From assembly GCF_000092305.1 (NCBI RefSeq), contig NC_014122.1:620001-684000 (forward strand): a stretch of DNA of 64,000 nt, written 5' to 3'. A model generated the notes under the pieces. The model was not told the origin of the DNA. It did no database searches and saw only the letters and a list, made by a program, of their open reading frames with translations. Source of the stretch: Methanocaldococcus infernus ME (GTDB lineage Archaea; AGJL01; Methanococci; Methanococcales; Methanocaldococcaceae). Numbering within the stretch: the stretch's first letter is position 1; every line of letters starts with the position of its first letter. Shown in pieces: positions 57,191 through 64,000 of this stretch. The position numbers and the translations under genes were made by a program.

Positions 57191-58126
57191 ATGATCTGGA
57201 TAGAAGATGAGATAACCAACAACTTGGAGAGAGTTAAGGCACTAACCATAATTCTAAAAACTAAGGGTTGTAGTTATAGAGAGTGTGTTATGTGCTCTTA
57301 CTACTTAGACTCTCATAAAGAAGTGAAAGATAAAGAAATTATAGAGCAGTTTGAATATGCTATAAATAAATTTAAAGATTTTGATATGGTTAAAATTTTC
57401 ACCTCAGGAAGCTTCTTAGATGATAAAGAGATTTCTAAGGATGTTAGAGACTATATATTAAAAAGATTGTCTGAGCTAAACTTAAAGGAGATTCATATAG
57501 AGTCAAGGGTAGAGTTTATAACTGAAGATAGGTTAGAGGAGCTTAAGGATTATAATGTGGTGATTGGCTTAGGAATAGAGAGCTTTAATGAAAGAGTTAG
57601 AGAAGTCTTAAATAAAGGAGTTAGTAATGAGGAAATTGTAAGAGCTATAAGCTTAATAAAAAAATATAAGTTAACTCCTAAGGCTTACCTCTTAATAAAG
57701 CCTCCATTTCTAACTGAGAGTGATGCTATAAAAGATGCCATTTACTCAGGAAACAAAGCTTTAGAGTTAGGCTGTATAGTTTCCTTTTGTCCTTTAACAG
57801 TTCATAAAGATACTTTGGTAGAATACTTTTATAAAAAAGGAGAGTACTCTCCACCATTTTTATGGACTGTCTTAGAGGTTTTAAAAAATGTTAGAGATGG
57901 CTTAGTTAGATGTGACACCTCAGGCTTTGGCTCCCTGAGAGGAGCAAGTAATAGGTGTAAATGTGATAGAGAGATCATTGAAAAAATTAAAAAATTTAAC
58001 TTAACACAGAATAGAGAAGTGTTAGAGCATAGCTGTGAGTGTAAAAAACTCTGGGAAGTATTCTTAGAAACTGAAAAAAGAAATATTGTTCCTCTAAATA
58101 GGGAGCTTACTCTAACTTACCAATAA
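57191..58126 (+). CDS. archaeosine synthase radical SAM subunit RaSEA
   Basis: The roughly 311-residue radical SAM protein has the unusual CSYRECVMC spacing (Cys 27, 32 and 35) of RaSEA, which with ArcS converts preQ0-lysine tRNA to archaeosine at position 15. TSGSFLDDKEI and VVIGLGIESFNERVREVLNKG are typical of its fold. C-terminal cysteines (RCKCDREI; CECKKLW) may bind metal. A frame from 57137 overlaps the previous gene; the ATG at 57191 follows AAGTGA. ArcS is not in the window. Confidence 0.82.
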   Translation: MIWIEDEITNNLERVKALTIILKTKGCSYRECVMCSYYLDSHKEVKDKEIIEQFEYAINKFKDFDMVKIFTSGSFLDDKEISKDVRDYILKRLSELNLKEIHIESRVEFITEDRLEELKDYNVVIGLGIESFNERVREVLNKGVSNEEIVRAISLIKKYKLTPKAYLLIKPPFLTESDAIKDAIYSGNKALELGCIVSFCPLTVHKDTLVEYFYKKGEYSPPFLWTVLEVLKNVRDGLVRCDTSGFGSLRGASNRCKCDREIIEKIKKFNLTQNREVLEHSCECKKLWEVFLETEKRNIVPLNRELTLTYQ

Positions 58127-59225
58127 CCTCTAAGTAAAGGTCTTTCAAGGGCTTTTTTAATTTTAAAGCCAGTCTTTTTAAATCTTCATATTCAGGCTTT
58201 TTCATAATAACTTCATTATCTATCTTCCCTATCTTCACCCTAACCTCTTCTCCATAAACTTTAACTCTCTTCACTTCCCTCTCAGCAACAACCCTCTTAT
58301 ATTTTAAAATCCTCACCCCTAAGGTTCCAGTCTCTCTCATAATTATTTTAGTCACTTCCTTAGGGTTATCTTTAACTATAGCCCTTATTAAATAAGCTGG
58401 CCTATTCTTCTTCATGTAAATTGGAATGAAGTGAAGATCTCTAACCTTCTCTCTTAAAACTTCATGTAAGTAACCTAAAACCTCTGGAGAGATGTCATCA
58501 ACATTAGTCTCAACTATGTAAATATTTTCCTCCTCATTCAACAGTTTAAAAACCCTTAAAACATTTGGGATTTCCAACTCTTTCTCTCCAGCTCCATAGG
58601 AGATGGAAGAGTATTCAAAACTTTCTATAAGCCTTGGATTAATGTACTTTAAAATAGCTCCACCTGTTGGAGTTGTTAGCTCTCCATAGTTTGAGTAAAA
58701 GATTCTAAAGCCTTTTAAAAGTTCAGCAGTTGCTGGAGCTGGGATAGGGTAGAGGCCATGAGAAGTTTTAACAAAACCTCCACCAACATTTATAGGCCTG
58801 TAGAAACAGTTGTTTTTTAAATTTAGCTTATTTATTATGTAAGAGGCTCCAACAACATCTACTATAGTGTCATAATCAGCTATCTCATGGAAATGAACCT
58901 TCTCTATCTCAACTCCATGAACCTTAGCTTCAGCCTCAGCAAGTAGGTGAAGGATTTTTAAACTATCTTCTTTAATTTTATTATTAAGGTTAGAGTTTTT
59001 AATGAGCTCTTTAAACTCTTGATATGTTGAGAGAGAAAAATTTTTCCTTAAGCTGATATCAATTTTGTTAGCTAAGATTCCTTTTTTATTTACTTTTTTT
59101 ATTTCAATATCAACATCAATAACTTTTTTTACAGTTTCTATTAGCTCATCTTTATCAACAAAGTCTAAGAATGCTGAGATAAACATGTCTCCACTAACTC
59201 CGGAGAAGGGATCTATAACAAACAT
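58107..59225 (-). CDS. larC: nickel-pincer cofactor biosynthesis protein LarC
   Basis: The 372-residue protein begins MFVIDPFSGVSGDMFISAFLDF, the LarC/DUF111 hallmark, with VHFHEIADYDTIVDVVGA, PINVGGGFVKTSHGLYPIPAPATAELL and GELTTPTGGAILKYI. LarC inserts nickel into the thiolated pincer nucleotide. It appears as one uninterrupted frame, unlike some bacteria with a split gene. It overlaps RaSEA at the 3' end by 20 bases and is one base from sua5. Confidence 0.88.
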   Translation of the reverse strand: MFVIDPFSGVSGDMFISAFLDFVDKDELIETVKKVIDVDIEIKKVNKKGILANKIDISLRKNFSLSTYQEFKELIKNSNLNNKIKEDSLKILHLLAEAEAKVHGVEIEKVHFHEIADYDTIVDVVGASYIINKLNLKNNCFYRPINVGGGFVKTSHGLYPIPAPATAELLKGFRIFYSNYGELTTPTGGAILKYINPRLIESFEYSSISYGAGEKELEIPNVLRVFKLLNEEENIYIVETNVDDISPEVLGYLHEVLREKVRDLHFIPIYMKKNRPAYLIRAIVKDNPKEVTKIIMRETGTLGVRILKYKRVVAEREVKRVKVYGEEVRVKIGKIDNEVIMKKPEYEDLKRLALKLKKPLKDLYLEVIGKLE

Positions 59226-59226
59226 C

Positions 59227-60168
59227 TCACAAACCTTGAGCCTTTCTTAATCTGTCCATAATGGCCCTTCCCAAGCCAACCTCTGGCACAGCTTCAGCTA
59301 TAATAATATCTAAATTTTGCTTATCTAACCTATGTAAGGAATCATATAAATTTGCTGCAGCCTCTCTTAAGTCTCCTTTCCTTGAAAGTATTTCAACAAC
59401 TTCAAAACCCTCTCTTGGCTCTTTAAATGCTAATAAGCCACACCTTAAGTTAGGGATAGGCTTAGGTTCTTTCATAATTTTCAGTGGAGTTGTTGGAGAG
59501 TAGTGTTTTTTCAACATCCCAGGAGCCTTTATCTTCTTATTCTCCTTGGTTATCTTAACCTCTCCTATAACTTTTTCAATGGCTTCAACATCTAAGCCTC
59601 CAAGCCTTAAGATGGTTGGGGGTTCTGTAGTAAGATCAATAATAGTTGATTCAACTCCAACATCACACTTACCACCATCTAAAATAATATCTACCTTATC
59701 TCCAAGCTGCTCATAGACATGCTCAGCCCTTGTTGGTGAGAGCTTGCTAAATAAGTTTGCACTTGGAGCAGCTATAAAAGTTTTAGATTCTTCAATTAAT
59801 TTTAAAGCCACTGGATGGGCTGGCATTCTTATGGCTACAAAGTCTAAGCCAGCTGTAACAATACTTGGCACAACCTCCTTTTTAGGTAGAACCATAGTTA
59901 ATGGCCCTGGCCAGAAGGCTTTAGCTAACTTATAAGCTAACTCTGTTGGATAAGCCAATTTCTCCAAATCCTCAAATTTTGAGATATGAACTATGACAGG
60001 ATCAATTAAAGGCCTCTGCTTAACCTCAAAGATCTTAGCTACAGCCTCTTTATTTAAAGCATCAGCCCCTAAGCCATAAACTGTTTCTGTAGGAAAAGCT
60101 ACTAAGCCACCTTTTCTAATCACTTCAGCAGCCTTTTTTATATTTTCTTCAGTTGCCTTTAGAATCAT
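59227..60168 (-). CDS. sua5: L-threonylcarbamoyladenylate synthase Sua5
   Basis: The 313-residue protein has the YrdC domain (residues about 8-185: GGLVAFPTETVYGLGADA, KQRPLIDPVIVHI, WPGPLTMVLPKK, VAIRMPAHPVA, APSANLFSKLSPT, GVESTIIDL) and a C-terminal Sua5 domain after the linker KAPGMLKKHYSPTTPL. It makes threonylcarbamoyl-AMP for t6A37 of ANN-decoding tRNAs. Its promoter may be the shared TATA element at 60188. Confidence 0.93.
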   Translation of the reverse strand: MILKATEENIKKAAEVIRKGGLVAFPTETVYGLGADALNKEAVAKIFEVKQRPLIDPVIVHISKFEDLEKLAYPTELAYKLAKAFWPGPLTMVLPKKEVVPSIVTAGLDFVAIRMPAHPVALKLIEESKTFIAAPSANLFSKLSPTRAEHVYEQLGDKVDIILDGGKCDVGVESTIIDLTTEPPTILRLGGLDVEAIEKVIGEVKITKENKKIKAPGMLKKHYSPTTPLKIMKEPKPIPNLRCGLLAFKEPREGFEVVEILSRKGDLREAAANLYDSLHRLDKQNLDIIIAEAVPEVGLGRAIMDRLRKAQGL

Positions 60169-60185
60169 TTTTATGACACCTAAAG

Positions 60186-60196
60186 CCTTATATAGG
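60186..60196. promoter_or_regulatory. possible bidirectional TATA element between sua5 and the small membrane protein
   Basis: CCTTATATAGG is nearly symmetric and lies 20-26 bases from the sua5 start on one side and about 52 bases from the ATG at 60248 on the other. It is the only TATA-like motif in the 79-base divergent gap besides a weaker ATTATATTTAA. Confidence 0.3.
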
Positions 60197-60247
60197 AGAA
60201 ACTTTAAAAATTCATTATTATATTTAATAATTGTGAGGTTTTAGCTT

Positions 60248-60625
60248 ATGAACATAAACAAAGATAAAATTATAACTCCTGTTCTCATTGGTGGAGTTGT
60301 TGGAGGGATTTTAGGAGTTTTTTGCTGTTTAATGTATATTGTTGCTGGAGCCTTGGCAACATATTTATATAGTAAAGAGGAGTTTATAGAGTTGGAAAGT
60401 TCAGCTGTGGTTGGAGCCATTGCTGGTGTAATAGCTGGTGTTATTGAATTTATAATAAACTTCATCTTAAATATGGTTTTTCTAATTCATATGTCTAACA
60501 CTCCTCCAATGTTCTCAGGATTTTATAGTATTGCTTTAGCCATTGGGTTCATCTTTTCCATTATCTTTGGAGCCATCTTAGGGGCTATAGGAGGAGTTTT
60601 ATATCACTACATAGCTAATAGATAA
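60248..60625 (+). CDS. small glycine-rich membrane protein
   Basis: A 125-residue protein with three to four hydrophobic helices rich in Gly and Ala (VLIGGVVGGILGVFCCLMYIVAGAL; AVVGAIAGVIAGVIEFIINFIL; IALAIGFIFSIIFGAILGAIGGVLYHYI). It resembles small archaeal membrane proteins annotated DUF5518, though I am not certain of the family. Its TAA stop is immediately followed, with no gap, by the candidate H/ACA RNA. Confidence 0.65.
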   Translation: MNINKDKIITPVLIGGVVGGILGVFCCLMYIVAGALATYLYSKEEFIELESSAVVGAIAGVIAGVIEFIINFILNMVFLIHMSNTPPMFSGFYSIALAIGFIFSIIFGAILGAIGGVLYHYIANR

Positions 60626-60700
60626 TCCCCAGGGTGGGTTAGCCTCCCTGACTTGGCTCTGCTTAGGATGATGGGAGTGTGTTAATCCCTGGGGACATCA
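60626..60700 (+). ncRNA. candidate H/ACA guide RNA (structured, GC-rich)
   Basis: An isolated GC-rich stretch folds into one long stem-loop. The lower stem is CCCCAGGG (60627-60634) with CCCTGGGG (60687-60694), eight perfect pairs, and the triplet ACA follows at once (60695-60697). The internal loop has two unpaired nine-base strands (60635-60643 and 60678-60686), the expected guide pocket. The upper stem is CTCCC/GGGAG (60644-60648; 60673-60677). Above it TGA (60649-60651) faces ATGAT (60668-60672), resembling a kink-turn. This is the archaeal H/ACA layout for rRNA pseudouridylation. The pocket-to-ACA distance (17) is slightly above the usual 14-16. Confidence 0.7.
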
Positions 60701-60728
60701 TCTCTTTTAAAGTTTTAAGGGTGGGAAA

Positions 60729-61274
60729 TTGGAGATCTATTTTATTACAGGGAACATAAATAAGGTTAGGGAAGCTGAAACTATTTTAAAAGATATTAAG
60801 ATTAAGAATATAAAAATAGAGTATCCTGAACTTCAGGGAACCCTTGAAGAAGTTGCTGAGTTTGGAGCTAAGTACTGTTATGAAAGATTAAAAAAGCCTT
60901 TAATAGTTGAAGATAGCGGCTTTTTTGTTGAAGCCTTAAAAGGATTTCCTGGGACATACTCAAGGTTTGTTTATGAAACTATAGGAAATGAAGGGATATT
61001 AAAATTACTAAAAGGAGTAAGTGATAGGAGAGCTTACTTTAAATCTGTTATTGGCTACTGTGATGAAAATGGAGTTCAACTATTTTCAGGAGTAGTTAAA
61101 GGTTATGTATCCAGTGAAATAAGGGGAGATAAAGGATTTGGCTATGATCCTATCTTTATTCCAGAGGGTTATGATAAAACATTTGGAGAGCTTGGGATTG
61201 AGGAGAAGAGTAAAGTGTCCCACAGAAGGAAGGCTTTTGAGAAGTTAAGAGAGTTCTTACTAAAGAAAATTTAA
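60729..61274 (+). CDS. XTP/dITP pyrophosphatase (Ham1/RdgB family)
   Basis: The 181-residue housekeeping enzyme removes non-canonical purine triphosphates. Motifs are [15 protein letters not shown] at the N terminus, [50 protein letters not shown] and [14 protein letters not shown]. The start is TTG with AAGGGTGGGAAA directly upstream, which supports it. It begins 29 bases after the candidate guide RNA, in the same direction. Confidence 0.94.
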   Translation: MEIYFITGNINKVREAETILKDIKIKNIKIEYPELQGTLEEVAEFGAKYCYERLKKPLIVEDSGFFVEALKGFPGTYSRFVYETIGNEGILKLLKGVSDRRAYFKSVIGYCDENGVQLFSGVVKGYVSSEIRGDKGFGYDPIFIPEGYDKTFGELGIEEKSKVSHRRKAFEKLREFLLKKI

Positions 61275-62881
61275 ATATCTTTATAACTAATAAGCTCTGA
61301 AAATTTGGTAATTTCATGCATAGCCTTAATTTCAACAGAGATCTCATTTTCATTTAAGAAGGATAGAGGGTTAGCTCCACCAATGGTTATAACTCCACAC
61401 ATATCTTTATTAACCTTAACTCCAGCAAGCTCATTATTTGGCTCTCCTATGCATTTAATTCCATTCCACTCTAATAATTCAATAATTCTCTCTAACTCCT
61501 CTCTACAAATTCTATGTATCTCTCTAAAGCCTGCTAAGAATGTAGTTTCACAATCAACCTTATTAAAGAAGATCTCATGAGGGTCTAAAGAGGTTCCACT
61601 ATACTTAATGATGTCTATAAATCTCATCTCCTCTTCTTTAACTTCTAAGATTCCTCCATACTTAGGAATAATTGGAACTCCTAAGTTATTTATTATCCCA
61701 TCTAAAGTTACTGCACAGATTGTTTTTATCTTAACCTTATCCTTTAAAACCTCATAACCAAACCTATCTGAGATTCCTAAGCCCTTACTGTAAGCCTCTT
61801 TTAAGATGTCAAGGGCTTCATCTAAATATTTCTTATCTATATAACCAATGTTAACTATAACATCTCCATCCTTCTCATAGATATCATAATTTACATGAGC
61901 CATTAGGTTGATCATCTTAGATAGAGCTGTTTTTATCCTTACATTTGCCTTTTTAGTAGAAATTTTTAAGCTCTTTTTTTCCAACTTATGGAGAGAGCTT
62001 AACCTAACAATTGATGACATAGGGATAATTTCAGTTGGAATATCTTTCTCAACAAATGGAGCTATTGGAGATAGGCCACCAATCATAACTATTCCTATAT
62101 GCTCTTCACCAACATCCAAGCCTAAGACATTCTCAGAGCCATAAGAAATAATTCCATCCAACTTTTTAATGATTCTCTCAAACCTCTCCCTATAGTTGGC
62201 TCCAATAACCCTAAAGTTTGCTGGTAGGTAGCCTTCACCATTCTCAATAATCCCTAAGACATCAGTTTTTTTCCTTTCTATAAATGCCAGTAGAGGATCA
62301 ATTGAGGTAGCCTTATACTTTATGATCTCTTTAAACTCAACTGGCTCATAGTTTTCATATTTAACAATTCCTCCACAGATGTGATAAACTGGAATTCCAT
62401 TTTTAACTAAGAGACCATCAAGGTTTAGTGAGCATAAAGTATAGAGCTCTATATACTTCTCCCTATCTACTATCCCAACTCTATCTCCAATAGCTAACCC
62501 ATTTTCATAAACCTTCTTTATTAAGGAAAGAGCCTTTTCATAATCTGTATAAACTATTGATCTATTCACAACCACTAAACCAGCTTGATAGTCTGAGAGG
62601 ATAACCTTCTCTAAGATATTTGAGTAAATATTTCCTAATCTATATGAGATATTAGCCTTCTCTAACTCCTCTAACCCTTTTTCAGTTATAATTCTTCCTA
62701 AATAGCCTACTTTTTTAGTTAAGCCCATGCTGTCTAAGAGCTTTAAATGATATCTTACAGCCCTCTCTCCTATCTTATATCCTCTCTTGCTAAGCTCTTT
62801 AGCTATTATCTTTGCTCCCACTGGTTCATTATACTTAGACAATATATCCAAGATTTCAATTAACTTCCTATCTAAATCCAT
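61271..62881 (-). CDS. nrpR: nitrogen regulatory repressor NrpR
   Basis: The 536-residue protein has an N-terminal winged helix (residues about 5-70: [48 protein letters not shown]) followed by two homologous NrpR domains (about 75-300 and 310-530). Each has the ending [28 protein letters not shown] or [21 protein letters not shown]. NrpR represses nitrogen-assimilation genes and is released by 2-oxoglutarate. It is downstream of and overlaps the APC transporter gene by ten bases, suggesting joint expression. Confidence 0.92.
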   Translation of the reverse strand: MDLDRKLIEILDILSKYNEPVGAKIIAKELSKRGYKIGERAVRYHLKLLDSMGLTKKVGYLGRIITEKGLEELEKANISYRLGNIYSNILEKVILSDYQAGLVVVNRSIVYTDYEKALSLIKKVYENGLAIGDRVGIVDREKYIELYTLCSLNLDGLLVKNGIPVYHICGGIVKYENYEPVEFKEIIKYKATSIDPLLAFIERKKTDVLGIIENGEGYLPANFRVIGANYRERFERIIKKLDGIISYGSENVLGLDVGEEHIGIVMIGGLSPIAPFVEKDIPTEIIPMSSIVRLSSLHKLEKKSLKISTKKANVRIKTALSKMINLMAHVNYDIYEKDGDVIVNIGYIDKKYLDEALDILKEAYSKGLGISDRFGYEVLKDKVKIKTICAVTLDGIINNLGVPIIPKYGGILEVKEEEMRFIDIIKYSGTSLDPHEIFFNKVDCETTFLAGFREIHRICREELERIIELLEWNGIKCIGEPNNELAGVKVNKDMCGVITIGGANPLSFLNENEISVEIKAMHEITKFSELISYKDI

Positions 62882-63954
62882 ACTACCATCCTTAAAAGAA
62901 TTAATGAGCCTGTCACAATTAAGGAAAGAAAGGTTAAGAACTTAATTTTTTTAGTTCCTACTTTAAATACTGATAAGTAGAGAATAAAGTATGCCACTAA
63001 GGTTAAGAACATACTTATATCCACTAATACTTTAACATTAAGGGTTATTAAAACTATTGTCAGAAGGGCATTTAAAAGAACTCCATAAATAGGAACTCCT
63101 CTATAGAGGGTTTCAAAGAACTTAGGAAAAATCTTATCCTTTGAAAAGCCATAGGGCATATATGAGAGTGTGAAGAGGACACTGAAGGCACAGCTTCCTA
63201 TAATAGTAAGGATACAAATATACAAAAAGATATTTTCTCCAATTAAAGCCTTTAAAATTTCCTCTATACTGTTACTCTTTAAATTTAGTGAAACCACTGT
63301 TAGAGCAAAGAGAAGATAAAGAATTCCAATTATTAGAGTTCCTATAATTAAGCCTAAAGATATAGCCCTTTGATCCTTAAAAGCTGAGAGGGGCATGGTA
63401 ACCCCTTCCCAGCCTGTAGTTGACCACAGGGAATAATAAACTGAAAAGATAGCCTCTTTTAAATTAAATTTATAGAGCTCTAAGTTAAATCCATTTTTGA
63501 AGCATATATATAAGATGGTTAAAATAGTTGTTAAACCTAAGATCCTTACAGCTAAGCCAACAATTCTTAAGCCTGAAAGAATTAGGAGAGTTATCAAAAT
63601 TACCAAAAAATACTTAATTGGAAAGCTAAAATAGATGTTAAAAACTATATTAAAGAATGAAACTACTCCAGAGAGTGCAAAAACACAAGAAAGCCACATA
63701 ATAATGCCTGAAGCTATCCCAATCCTTTTACCAAGAGTGTCATTAATAAATTTATATACTCCACCACTCTCAGAAATTTTTAGTGTTGCATAGGAGAAGG
63801 GTAGAGCCATAACTAAGGCAGTTGGGATTAAGAGGATCCAGCCATATATGGAAGAGGAGCCAAACATTAAGTATGTTAGAGGGGCTAAGATAAATATCCC
63901 TCCTCCAACAATTGAAGTTATAGTTAAAAAGATAGCATCTTTTAATGTTAGCAC
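62872..63954 (-). CDS. APC-family amino acid/polyamine permease
   Basis: The 360-residue transporter has about ten hydrophobic helices. The first carries the APC substrate-site motif TSIVGGGIFIL, followed by FSYATLKISESGGVYKFI and a later WSTTGWEGVTMPLSAFKD. It is shorter than many 12-helix APC members. The GTG start is supported by GGTGAGA upstream. The substrate cannot be read from sequence. Linkage to nrpR hints at nitrogen-source uptake. Confidence 0.82.
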   Translation of the reverse strand: MLTLKDAIFLTITSIVGGGIFILAPLTYLMFGSSSIYGWILLIPTALVMALPFSYATLKISESGGVYKFINDTLGKRIGIASGIIMWLSCVFALSGVVSFFNIVFNIYFSFPIKYFLVILITLLILSGLRIVGLAVRILGLTTILTILYICFKNGFNLELYKFNLKEAIFSVYYSLWSTTGWEGVTMPLSAFKDQRAISLGLIIGTLIIGILYLLFALTVVSLNLKSNSIEEILKALIGENIFLYICILTIIGSCAFSVLFTLSYMPYGFSKDKIFPKFFETLYRGVPIYGVLLNALLTIVLITLNVKVLVDISMFLTLVAYFILYLSVFKVGTKKIKFLTFLSLIVTGSLILLRMVVWI

Positions 63955-64000
63955 ACTCTCACCAACTAATTTAGATATAAAAATTTAGTGAAAAGTAAAA

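Noticed and set aside
60626-60700. Intrinsic (hairpin) transcription terminator
   Set aside because: Archaea do not rely on hairpin terminators. The paired internal-loop strands, kink-turn-like bases and the adjacent ACA fit a guide RNA better.
1-64000. CRISPR arrays, insertion sequences, prophage or restriction systems
   Set aside because: No regularly spaced direct repeats, transposase or integrase motifs, or phage-like genes were seen on either strand.

Overview
This 64 kb window comes from a strongly AT-rich, very compact genome of a methanogenic archaeon. The gene content (methanogenesis marker proteins 2, 4, 9, 12 and 14, NrpR, GGGP synthase, archaeal ribosomal and RNA polymerase genes, PAN, RaSEA, archaeal inositol-1-phosphate synthase) and the resemblance of many proteins to remembered Methanocaldococcus jannaschii counterparts point to Methanocaldococcaceae. 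The species cannot be fixed by eye. Coding strands are purine-rich, GTG and TTG starts are common, ribosome binding sites are of the GGTGA type, and CpG is almost absent from protein genes.

Layout. 1-5.9 kb: 5' end of carA, INO1, DUF371, trm5, truD, coaBC and the small Sec61-beta gene. 5.9-11.3 kb (minus): tRNA-Ser, then uS13-uS4-uS11-rpo3-eL18-uL13-uS9-rpo10-tRNA-Pro-rpo6, then an enolase-like pseudoenzyme and pyrE. 11.3-14.9 kb: a PP-loop sulfotransferase-like protein, DUF505, a membrane protein and initiator tRNA-Met. 15-17.4 kb: larE facing the overlapping marker 4/marker 12 pair. 17.5-24.7 kb: ilvD, aconitase X, a thioredoxin/CGGC/permease module, dapB, an ABC importer and tRNA-Val. 24.9-31.7 kb: aIF1A, a metal-chelate or corrinoid ABC importer, RIO1, a KH protein, TatD and aroC. 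31.7-34.1 kb: a TudS-like protein, an activase and a double-cubane-cluster reductase. 34-40.4 kb: a coiled-coil protein, marker 9, M42 peptidase, HflX, PAN, DUF2098, a SelA-like PLP enzyme and tRNA-Leu. 40.4-46.7 kb: gatA, purS, serB, marker 2, a Clp-fold protease, MBF1, GGGP synthase, hisA and DUF192. 46.7-56 kb (minus): a nearly gap-free run from AMP phosphorylase through marker 14, SAM hydrolase, DUF89, uppS, HemK2, mtnA and idi2 to RNase J. 56-64 kb: two radical SAM genes, larC, sua5, a small membrane protein followed at once by a candidate H/ACA guide RNA, the ITPase, nrpR and an APC transporter.

Themes: translation and tRNA modification, isoprenoid and ether-lipid synthesis (IDI2, UppS, GGGPS, aconitase X, INO1), cofactor and methanogenesis-linked enzymes of unknown role, and low-potential redox chemistry. 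No insertion sequence, prophage or CRISPR array was seen. Once the small genes (Sec61-beta, rpo6) and RNAs are included, no stretch over about 300 bases lacks a gene. Start codons were moved from the longest frame where a ribosome binding site, a 4-base ATGA overlap or family length decided it.
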